Of a DNA stretch of 64,000 bases, positions 54,906-62,312 are shown one piece after another. Position 1 is the first letter of the stretch; each line of letters starts with the position of its first letter. The notes beneath the pieces were generated by a model, which did not search any database, was not told where the DNA came from, and worked only from the letters and a program-made list of their open reading frames with translations. The position numbers and the translations under genes are program-made. Source of the DNA: Nocardia acidivorans NBRC 108247 (GTDB taxonomy: Bacteria > Actinomycetota > Actinomycetes > Mycobacteriales > Mycobacteriaceae); NCBI RefSeq assembly GCF_001625085.1, contig NZ_BDAW01000013.1:124001-188000 (forward strand). Reading direction: 5' to 3'.

Positions 54906-55934
54906 TCAGGTCGGTCGACCACAGCACTTCTTGTATTTCCGGGACGACCCACACCAACAGGACTCGTTTCGTCCAGGGGGCCAAGCGATGTCGCGGCCGA
55001 GACGGCTCAATTCCGCGGCATAAGCTGCGCGGGTATTCGACTGAAGCGGATCCCGGTCGTGGGCTGCCGCATACTCGGCCAAGCCCGCGACACCCGCCGC
55101 GGACACACGCAGAGACAGCCCGGAATCAGCTTCCCTGAGTTGACTTTCGACCGATGCACGATGCTCGACGTGACTGTCGTACTGATTCCGCAGTTCCGGC
55201 CATCGGCGCATCGCGGCGTCGAATTCTTCCTCCGGGAGATAGAACATCGACAGAGCTGTGGGACGTGCCGATGAGGAGCCGCGACGATCGATGCGGTCAG
55301 CCCAACTCCGACGCTGCTGCTCGGCCCAGCGGTCATCGGCGTCTTCGGGCAACCCGAGCGATTCCCGGACACGGCTGCGGCCGATCGCGAGTCGATATTC
55401 GCCGAACCCTTCCGCACCGTCGTCACCGATCAGTCGTTGCCGAGCCAATCCGGCTTCGAACCAGTGCAACGCCTCTTCCAGCGCTTCAACAGCTTCGAAA
55501 GCCTCAGCGACGGACTCGTAAATGGCGTAATCATCCGGGCCCTCGGCAAGGATCGTGTCGAGCATCGCCCGACCCGCGAGGGCGTCGTCGTACTCGAGCA
55601 GGAACAGCGCGTACCAAACCCGCGCATCACCGGCGACCTCGCCGCCATCGGCGATCGCCGCGAGATGCAAACGGCGGGCGCGTTCCAATTCGCCTGCCAT
55701 TGCCCAATATCCGGCTGCCTCATTGAGGTTCTGGGCACGTTCGTCAGGGTCGGCTTCGGCGGCTTGCTCGAACTGAAGAGCGATTTCCCGTGGCGGCTGC
55801 GAGTGGAGACCGAGATCGGCCGCGTGGGAGTCCAACTCGTCCCGCAAACGCGCGTGTTCGGCGAGCAGCCGATCGTGTTCGCGTTCCAGGGCCCGCAGCT
55901 CTCGCCGCTCGGAAGCTGACATGTCGTCGGACAC
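54906..55934 (-). CDS. SEC-C motif protein with TPR-like helical region
   Basis: 342 residues from a GTG at 55934 with AGGAG 7 nt upstream. The start is a coiled coil (ERRELRALEREHDRLLAEHARL). The middle has TPR-like helix pairs (NLNEAAGYWAMAGELERARRLHLAA, VAEAFEAVEALEEALHWFEAGLARQ). The C-terminal SEC-C zinc motif reads GRNESCWCGSSRKYKKCCG. SEC-C motifs occur in SecA and in many stand-alone bacterial proteins of unknown role; they can mediate binding to ribosomes or proteins. The gene is on its own transcript. Confidence 0.85.
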   Translation of the reverse strand: MSDDMSASERRELRALEREHDRLLAEHARLRDELDSHAADLGLHSQPPREIALQFEQAAEADPDERAQNLNEAAGYWAMAGELERARRLHLAAIADGGEVAGDARVWYALFLLEYDDALAGRAMLDTILAEGPDDYAIYESVAEAFEAVEALEEALHWFEAGLARQRLIGDDGAEGFGEYRLAIGRSRVRESLGLPEDADDRWAEQQRRSWADRIDRRGSSSARPTALSMFYLPEEEFDAAMRRWPELRNQYDSHVEHRASVESQLREADSGLSLRVSAAGVAGLAEYAAAHDRDPLQSNTRAAYAAELSRLGRDIAWPPGRNESCWCGSSRKYKKCCGRPT

Positions 55935-56031
55935 CGGGCACTCCTCTCGTCGTCCCCACGATAGTTTCCGAATAGGGTCGACACCGCCTCAACTTCCGTG
56001 GAACCAGCAATCCTCGGCATCACATCAGCTA

Positions 56032-56705
56032 ATGTCGCCCCGTGGCCGGCATGCAGCAGCCCTCCCGCCGCGGACCACGTCGCAAGAGGCGGTCACCCTC
56101 CGCCTGCGCGCGACAATCGTCGGCACCGAGCCGCCACTGTTCCGATGGCTGGACGCGCCCTCCGAGCTGTTCCTCAACAATCTGCGCGAGGCCATCGGCG
56201 CGTCCTTCGGCTGGGTCGACCGTGCCTCTCACGAATTCCGTTGTGGCCCAACCTTCGATGCCCGACTGTCGAGCGCTATATCTGCCCCGAGGCACTCGGC
56301 GACGGCGACACCGCGGTCCCCGAGGAACAGGTCCGCCTGGACGAACTGTTCTACACCCCGGGCGACACTCTGTTCTACCTCTACGATTTCGCCGATCTCT
56401 GGTTGCACCACATGGCGCTCGAGGAGAGCGGACCCCGCACAGCGAAGATGCCCCGAGCCCGCTGCGTCGGCGGTATGCGCGACTGCCCCGCGGACGTATA
56501 CGGCGGGATAGCCAAGTACGAATACTGGTCTCGCAGAACCGATCCATACGACGACGGCAAATCGTTCCGCTACGTCACACCGGAAGACATCATCACCGAA
56601 TCCGACGACCCGGTACCGAGCCCCTTCGTCATCGAGGAGATCAACTGGGCTCTGGCCAGCCAGGTTCGGCCACGGCAGGGACTCGAAGTAGGACGATCCC
56701 ATTGA
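56032..56705 (+). pseudogene. Frameshifted pRiA4b ORF-3-like protein
   Basis: Two plus-strand frames each carry part of one protein. From about 56032 the frame encodes VTLRLRATIVGTEPPLFRWLD...REAIGASFGWVDRASHEF; near 56255-56275 the homology shifts to another frame encoding VERYICPEALGDGD...VRLDELFYTPGDTLFYLYDFADLW and continues to 56705. The pattern fits plasmid pRiA4b ORF-3 (IS1096 TnpR-like) proteins. A one-base change must separate the halves, through either real decay or a sequencing error. The N-terminal extension before VTLRL is doubtful. Confidence 0.7.
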
Positions 56706-56797
56706 GAAGAAAGTATATCAACGCCAGTTCTAGCTACGTTTTTCCATGGATAAAGTGCAGTTAGTCGAGAGTTGGTCGACCTTTCGAAGGAGACCGC

Positions 56798-57982
56798 GTG
56801 AACTGGCCACCGCACCACAACGAAGATCGAATCTGGAACCCACACCAGCGCCAAGGCTCGCGGGCGGACCGGACCCTCGAGCGGATCACGGTCGCGATTC
56901 CGCCCAGAATCGGCAAGCTCGACTACGACCCAACCGGCAGCGTTGCTCGAACCCACGAAGCGGCATTGATCGCGATCGCCCGCCTCGAGGCCGGATTCGG
57001 CGAGCATCTGGCGCCACTGGCCGACTTCCTGCTGCGTAGCGAGGCCGTCGCATCCTCCAAGATCGAACATATCGATGCCGGCTGGCGAGCCTTCGGTAAA
57101 GCTGTTGCGGGCGGCAAAGCCAGCGATGAGGCGAGGCCGCAACTGGCGGCGGTCAAGGCCCTGATCGCGATGGTCGATGCGGCCGGCGCGGGCACGATCC
57201 AGCTCGACGATCTACTCCAAGCACATCGGCTATTGATGGCTGACTACACCTCTCGCGATGCGGGACAACTGCGCGATGTGCAGAACTGGATCGGCGGCAG
57301 CGACTACACGCCGATCAACGCCGCGCATATCCCGCCGCCCCCCGAACTGGTTCCCGAGTTGATCGCCGATCTGCTGGTCTTCGTCAACCGGGATGATCTG
57401 CCGATCCTCGCGCAGGCCGCCATCGCGCATGCCCAGTTCGAGTCCATTCATCCGTTCACCGATGGGAACGGACGCATCGCACGGGCACTGATCAGCGCTG
57501 TGTTGCGCCGCCGCGGCCTCACCCGCCGAGTGACCGTACCGCTGGCATCGGTCATGCTGGCGGACACCGGCCGATACTTCATGCACCTCAACCGATTTCG
57601 CACTGGCGACGTCAACGCGTTCGTCGAATACCTCGCAGTCGGCGCAATCCATGCCAGCGAGGCAGCCCAGGACTCCGCGCTAGCCCTGGCCGACCTACCG
57701 AGGCGCTGGCGAGACATCGTTCGCCCCCGGACCAACTCGGCGGACGAAACCCTCCTCGCAGCCCTGCTCGAAACCCCAATCCTCAACGCCGACACCGCAC
57801 AACGGATCGCCGGCACCACCGACGCCAGCACCTATCGGGCACTGGGAAGGTTGACCGACGCGGGGATTCTCGAACTCCTTTCGGAGAGCAACCGCAACCG
57901 CATCTGGGCAGCGACTGATGTGCTGGCAGAGCTGGACGCGTTGAGCGCGGCGATTGGGCGGCGCACTATCGAGCACCTCTGA
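56798..57982 (+). CDS. Fic family protein (AMP-transferase type)
   Basis: 394 residues from a GTG at 56798 with AAGGAGA five bases upstream. The catalytic motif HPFTDGNGRIAR is intact. Upstream, SEAVASSKIEHI corresponds to the N-terminal inhibitory helix, with the usual Gly/Asn after the glutamate replaced by His. The C-terminal ~90 residues look like a winged helix (LNADTAQRIAGTTDASTYRALGRLTDAGIL). Such class II Fic proteins AMPylate a target and are self-inhibited. It stands alone next to a short AT-rich stretch (about 56706-56790). Confidence 0.9.
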   Translation: MNWPPHHNEDRIWNPHQRQGSRADRTLERITVAIPPRIGKLDYDPTGSVARTHEAALIAIARLEAGFGEHLAPLADFLLRSEAVASSKIEHIDAGWRAFGKAVAGGKASDEARPQLAAVKALIAMVDAAGAGTIQLDDLLQAHRLLMADYTSRDAGQLRDVQNWIGGSDYTPINAAHIPPPPELVPELIADLLVFVNRDDLPILAQAAIAHAQFESIHPFTDGNGRIARALISAVLRRRGLTRRVTVPLASVMLADTGRYFMHLNRFRTGDVNAFVEYLAVGAIHASEAAQDSALALADLPRRWRDIVRPRTNSADETLLAALLETPILNADTAQRIAGTTDASTYRALGRLTDAGILELLSESNRNRIWAATDVLAELDALSAAIGRRTIEHL

Positions 57983-58048
57983 CGGATACCCGACCCAGCG
58001 CCTTCCTCGACGAGTTGCCGTCTACGACCTCCCCGCCGACTCAGCCCC

Positions 58049-58062
58049 GGACCATATGGTCC
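58049..58062. repeat. 14-bp perfect palindrome GGACCATATGGTCC
   Basis: Located in the 212-bp gap between the convergent Fic and SseB-like genes, which otherwise shows no gene. It may be an operator or a chance palindrome. Confidence 0.3.
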
Positions 58063-58194
58063 GCCACGACTCGATGCTCTCCGGCGGCGTCACGGTCTCA
58101 TTGAAGTAGCAGGCGTCTTCTGCCTCGAACTACCGGCTGGAGGCTTCGAAGGCGATTCACGCCTCAGCCTCCAGTTTCAGCATTGACAGGCGCG

Positions 58195-58902
58195 TCAGCC
58201 CGCCGGGTAAACCTGTGGCAGAGACTCGATTTCATGTCGGAAACCGTCGTCACCATTCGGATCGATGAAATACGTCTCCACCTGAAATTCCAATGCGAAC
58301 GCCGAGGCGCTCTGGGCGATCGACTCCGCAATTTCCGAACGGGCAGCCGCAGTCCCCTGCGATTCATCGATACCGACCACGAAGACCGGCTGCGAATCAC
58401 CGACCTGCATCAATCCGAACCTGGCCGACCGGACGGAACCGGTCGACGACAGCCGCGTGGCAAGCGCGTCGAGGAATTCCTTCGGGCGCCGGGCAGGTTC
58501 ACCGATTCGAACCTCGGATCCCGCCGCAGTACCGCTCGAACCTGCTTTCAGCCGGGCGACCCCGGCGGGCATGATCGGAAGGCCAGGGGCCGAACCACGC
58601 CAATTGAGGGCGATACCAATCTGTGTCGGCAACAATCCGGCTAGCTCGCGCATCAAGATCTTGATTCGCGGGATCTCACCTGCCGCACCGACCAATTGTT
58701 CCTCGCTCGAGTAGGCGGGAACGAAAGGGGCACCGTCGATTTCGGTCGTGGCGAAGCTCGCGGTCGCGCTATGCGCGGAATCGGCTACAACGGGGGCATA
58801 GACGATCTGATCTGGCATGGCGCTCAACAACTCTTCCCCTGAAATCCGCCCGGCCTTCGCCTCCACCAGCAGTCGCTCGAAATCGTTGTCAGGAAACGTC
58901 AT
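58195..58902 (-). CDS. SseB family protein in the toxin operon
   Basis: 235 residues from the ATG at 58902, preceded by AAGGGA. The N-terminal domain has FVPAYSSEEQLVGAAG, and the C-terminal domain has QPVFVVGIDESQGTAAARSEIAESIAQSA, the SseB pattern. SseB-like domains are often found beside secreted toxins, where they act as adaptors or immunity-like partners. It overlaps the previous small gene by 14 nt and is the last gene of the operon. Confidence 0.7.
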   Translation of the reverse strand: MTFPDNDFERLLVEAKAGRISGEELLSAMPDQIVYAPVVADSAHSATASFATTEIDGAPFVPAYSSEEQLVGAAGEIPRIKILMRELAGLLPTQIGIALNWRGSAPGLPIMPAGVARLKAGSSGTAAGSEVRIGEPARRPKEFLDALATRLSSTGSVRSARFGLMQVGDSQPVFVVGIDESQGTAAARSEIAESIAQSASAFALEFQVETYFIDPNGDDGFRHEIESLPQVYPAG

Positions 58903-59236
58903 TGTCGGTCCCTTCATCCAAGATGCGCCCGAGCGTCTCGACCTTCTCCTCGAAGTTCAGATTGACGATGCGCTGCTCTTCGAAGTCCTCCCGCACCAGA
59001 TAGAAGTCGCTGATGTTCCGACCACCGACATACAGGCGATCGAACAGATCCTTGGCAATCGCGAGAGCCGCACCGTCCGACTCCTCCGAATCATCAAGGG
59101 CCGCACCGATCTCCGCAAACCGGGTACTCCATCCGAAGACTCGAGGATTCTGCGGTTCATCCCGCAGCTGAGTAAGAATCCGACCGACAGCCGACGCGGC
59201 GTCTACCCGCCGACGAGACAACGAATCGCTGATCAC
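58889..59236 (-). CDS. Small cytosolic protein following the toxin gene (candidate immunity)
   Basis: 115 residues from a GTG at 59236 that overlaps the toxin stop by 4 nt; a GTG at 59248 is possible. It is acidic and helical (FAEIGAALDDSEESDGAALAIAKDLFDRLYVGG) with no signal or membrane segment. Position directly behind the toxin, small size and acidity fit an immunity protein or one that binds the toxin's active site. Not recognised. Confidence 0.6.
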   Translation of the reverse strand: MISDSLSRRRVDAASAVGRILTQLRDEPQNPRVFGWSTRFAEIGAALDDSEESDGAALAIAKDLFDRLYVGGRNISDFYLVREDFEEQRIVNLNFEEKVETLGRILDEGTDNDVS

Positions 59237-60669
59237 TTTAGCGGCCACGCTCCTGCCACATCGACCCCCGGAATCTTCCACGGCTGCGGCACGAATATCT
59301 GCTCTGCCGCACCACCGAGATGAACCCCCGATTGATAGCCGACCGGGCCGACATACACCTCGGTACCCGCTGGAATCTTCACCTGGAAGACGGTATCAAG
59401 CGGAGACTCCCCGTCCAGCGACCCTGTCTTCGGGTCGACCCACTGCGGTTTGACCGCCGAATCAATCCGCACCTGAGCGACCGACGAAGGCGGTTCAGCG
59501 GTGAACCACTGCCCGAGCGGCTCGTCAGCGGTTCCGCCGCGGTACAGCGTGACATCGTCCTTCAATACCACCGTGTTGTACTTCCCGCCGGCGAAGTTGG
59601 CAGCCGGGTTATTACGCATAGCGGCAAGCGGACCCGGATTTTCAACCATATTGAACTCGTAGGCACCGGTGTTCTTCCCGGTCAACAGGAGACGGGTTCG
59701 CGCGGCCGCAACCCACTGACGAATCTTGTTCGCGAGTGCACCACATCGCTCGAGGAGCGTCGACGTGATCCGAGTAGCTACCGCGGTCGCTTTCGTCGCC
59801 AAGTTGGCAATAATCGTGGCGACACGGCGTGCTTTGAACGCGGCCCGTGCACCCAAGGCGGTGTTGCCGATCACCGCCGATGCGCCTGCGGTGACGGGCG
59901 TCAGAGCGGCGAAGAAGAGCTCGCCGACAATGGCTTCCGCCGCGAATTCCTTCAACTCATCAAGGATTTGGTGATGCGCTTCGTCGAGATGCTTGGCATA
60001 TTCTCCACACGCGTCGCCGAGTGACTGACATACATCGGCGAGATTGTTCAGGTCGGCCTGGCGTTCAGTAGCCGCGGCGATCGTCGTAGGGATTTCCTCC
60101 GACTGCTGGTTCTGCAGGAATGTGAGGGCCGGTGAGACCTGCGTCGCCAGTAGCCGGTAGTCGATAGCAGCTGTGTGCCAAGCGGATTCGGCCGCATGCA
60201 GCTGGTCCTGATGACCGTTCGGCCAGGCAGCGCCGACGAGATCCTTGATAAAGGACCAGCCGAAGGGTTCGGGGATACCGTCGCCTGCCGCGGAAGGTGC
60301 CACGTCCACAAGACATGGCGTAGGGAGTAACTGCGGTGCGGGCGGCGGCGCCGCCTCGTCATGGTGAGCGGCCGCCTCGGCCACAGCGTGGTTGTGCACG
60401 GCGACAGCAATCAGGTCGCGGGTCTGGCCGCACGCGGTGGCGAGGTCCGCGGACGCCGTCAGTGCCAGAGCAGCGACCTTGTCGTATGCGGTTGCCCATT
60501 CCTGACCGACGCTATCGCTGCCCGCCATCCCCGCATTGGCGCTGAGCACCCCAATCAAACCGGTGTGAGTGGTTTGTCCATCGGCGCAGATCTGGCCGAA
60601 AACCTCTCCGGCAGAGTGGTATTCGTCAGCACGACACAGAATCAGCGGAACGGTCGGACTCACGGCCAC
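59233..60669 (-). CDS. WXG100-type polymorphic toxin with ADP-ribosyltransferase-like C-terminus
   Basis: 478 residues from a GTG at 60669 (a GTG at 60663 overlapping the preceding stop by 4 nt is equally possible). The N-terminal part is helical with a W-x-x-x-Y motif in GQEWATAYDK. A central hydrophobic region (AAEAIVGELFFAALTPVTAGASAVIGNTALGA) could aid membrane passage. The last ~105 residues look like an ADP-ribosyltransferase: LYRGG (R377), FTAEPPSSV, and GGAAEQIFVPQPW with E456. The fold assignment rests on motif spacing only. Two WXG100 genes precede it. Confidence 0.68.
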   Translation of the reverse strand: MAVSPTVPLILCRADEYHSAGEVFGQICADGQTTHTGLIGVLSANAGMAGSDSVGQEWATAYDKVAALALTASADLATACGQTRDLIAVAVHNHAVAEAAAHHDEAAPPPAPQLLPTPCLVDVAPSAAGDGIPEPFGWSFIKDLVGAAWPNGHQDQLHAAESAWHTAAIDYRLLATQVSPALTFLQNQQSEEIPTTIAAATERQADLNNLADVCQSLGDACGEYAKHLDEAHHQILDELKEFAAEAIVGELFFAALTPVTAGASAVIGNTALGARAAFKARRVATIIANLATKATAVATRITSTLLERCGALANKIRQWVAAARTRLLLTGKNTGAYEFNMVENPGPLAAMRNNPAANFAGGKYNTVVLKDDVTLYRGGTADEPLGQWFTAEPPSSVAQVRIDSAVKPQWVDPKTGSLDGESPLDTVFQVKIPAGTEVYVGPVGYQSGVHLGGAAEQIFVPQPWKIPGVDVAGAWPLK

Positions 60670-60947
60670 ATCCCCTGATTGGCCGGACCGACCGCGCTGT
60701 ACGCGGAGTGCGCAACCTGCAGCTTGGCCCGAAGCTCCCCGAGTGCGGTGTGCATCTCGGCAACCGCGGCGATCCGCTCGTCATGAGCGTTCTTGTGTGA
60801 GGCGGCCGCCTCACCGGACCAGTCGACATGCAATTCGTCGACCCGCTGCTCAATCTCGGCAACCCGATTCTCGATAGCGGTTTCGAGCTTCGCGGCACCA
60901 TCGATCAACCGCTGCAAGCCCGTCAGATCCACCCGATAGTCAGCCAC
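60660..60947 (-). CDS. WXG100-type type VII secretion protein (second)
   Basis: 95 residues, a helical hairpin with the turn DWSGEA (W-x-G at about residues 43-45) and long heptad-like helices on both sides. It overlaps the toxin start by 10 nt (or 4, for the alternative start). It starts two bases after the upstream WXG100 gene stop. These proteins pair with each other and with larger substrates for export by a type VII (ESX) system, whose core genes are not in this window. Confidence 0.85.
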   Translation of the reverse strand: MADYRVDLTGLQRLIDGAAKLETAIENRVAEIEQRVDELHVDWSGEAAASHKNAHDERIAAVAEMHTALGELRAKLQVAHSAYSAVGPANQGMWP

Positions 60948-60949
60948 GG

Positions 60950-61285
60950 CTACACCACCGGAGGAAGGTCAAGGCTCGACCCGGCCGCATCGATCGACTC
61001 CGCCCGTGCTCGATCATGTGAGGTGTACTCATTGGCAGCCCGCCGAAGTAGACCGGCGTCGACACCGAACGAACCAACTACGCGGCGCGCGCCCTCTTCC
61101 CAGTCGGCCCATGGGTTCTCATGCGACGTTGCCGCCCCACCCTGCCAGTCCACGCCGAGGAACGCGCGAACTTCACGCATCTGCCCGTCCAGCGCATCGC
61201 TGATCTCCTGCGCAACCCGATCAAGCCAGCCTGCGACCGCGATCAGTTCCCCAGGACTGGCAGCAACATCTCCCGCCACGAGCAA
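60950..61285 (-). CDS. WXG100-type type VII secretion protein (first)
   Basis: 111 residues from a TTG at 61285; a GTG at 61279 would also fit. The turn is DWQGGAA (W-x-G). It opens the toxin operon and is followed after two bases by a second WXG100 gene. Ribosome sites are weak, so the start is uncertain. Confidence 0.75.
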   Translation of the reverse strand: MLVAGDVAASPGELIAVAGWLDRVAQEISDALDGQMREVRAFLGVDWQGGAATSHENPWADWEEGARRVVGSFGVDAGLLRRAANEYTSHDRARAESIDAAGSSLDLPPVV

Positions 61286-61398
61286 GAGGCTAACCTGCGG
61301 CTATCGTTTCTGCTACATCGGGGCGACAGCTCGCGCACCACCCGATAGGAGGGGCAGTTGCACCAGCTGGTCAACCTCGGGAAGTCCACGAAGCGGCC

Positions 61399-62198
61399 CT
61401 ACCGTATCGTCAGCGACTGGTTCGAGCGACAAGCGGCACGCTTGTCCGATCTCACCGGATGCCATTCGGCCACCATCCGATTCCGAACGCGACTCCCGAG
61501 TACAACTATTGGTCCGCGAATCGGCACCAAACCGCAGGGTGGATGGTACTCGAGCGCGACGAGATTCGCGGGCGTACGCCCCGCACTAACCATCTTCGCT
61601 ATCCCTGATTTCTCGAATGCGCTTTGGCCCAACCAACCCCGGGCAAGAGTCTCAGCGGACTGCACGATCGGCGGCAGCTGCCGGAAGTCGCCCGCCACGA
61701 TCGTATGCCCAACTCCCACACCGGCCACGAGCATCGTCATAGCCGCGGTAATCATGCTTGCCTCATCGATGACAATCACATCGAGATCCTTGCGCCGCAA
61801 CGACTCTTTGAGCACGACCTGGTGCGCGGTGAACGCGATGAGCCGTCCCTCATGGACCACTTGATCACGCACATCACCGAGCAATGCGACGAGACCCTTG
61901 GCGAACCCTTCGAGATCGGAGATCTTTCGCACCAACGCCGTCCGTTCTTGGACGCGATCCGCGTCATGTGCGGGGATGGCGCGTAGCGCTGTGAGTTCGC
62001 TGCGGATCTCCACGAGTCTGCGTGCCGGTTCCGCACCTTGATCGGCAGCGATCTCGCCGAGGAGAACGGCGGGACTCCGACCACGCAGAACCCCCGGACC
62101 TCCAGTTGAGCGAGTAAGTCCGCTGTGCTGATGGCGCCACTGGCGTCTACTGCACGAATGACATCCTGCCGCCCGTATTTTCGGTTCTGCTTCACCAT
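61399..62198 (-). pseudogene. Decayed SF1-type helicase/ATPase gene
   Basis: The N-terminal piece begins at an ATG at 62198 (VKQNRKYGRQDVIRAVDASGAISTADLLAQLE). Homology then moves to another frame near 62100. That frame includes the Walker B region DVIVIDEASMITAAMTM and AGDFRQLPPIVQS, motifs of Upf1-like SF1 helicases, and ends without the C-terminal helicase domain. No P-loop remains, because the sequence joins from before motif I to after it. It lies directly downstream of an apparently intact helicase. Confidence 0.65.
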
Positions 62199-62312
62199 TC
62201 CCCCGGTAACGCCCTCTGCATAGAACAAAAACCGTTACACACGTGTCCGGACTTCGCACTCCCCAGCAGCACTATTCGCACGATCAGTCCGATATCCGCT
62301 AACAGCCTCGAC

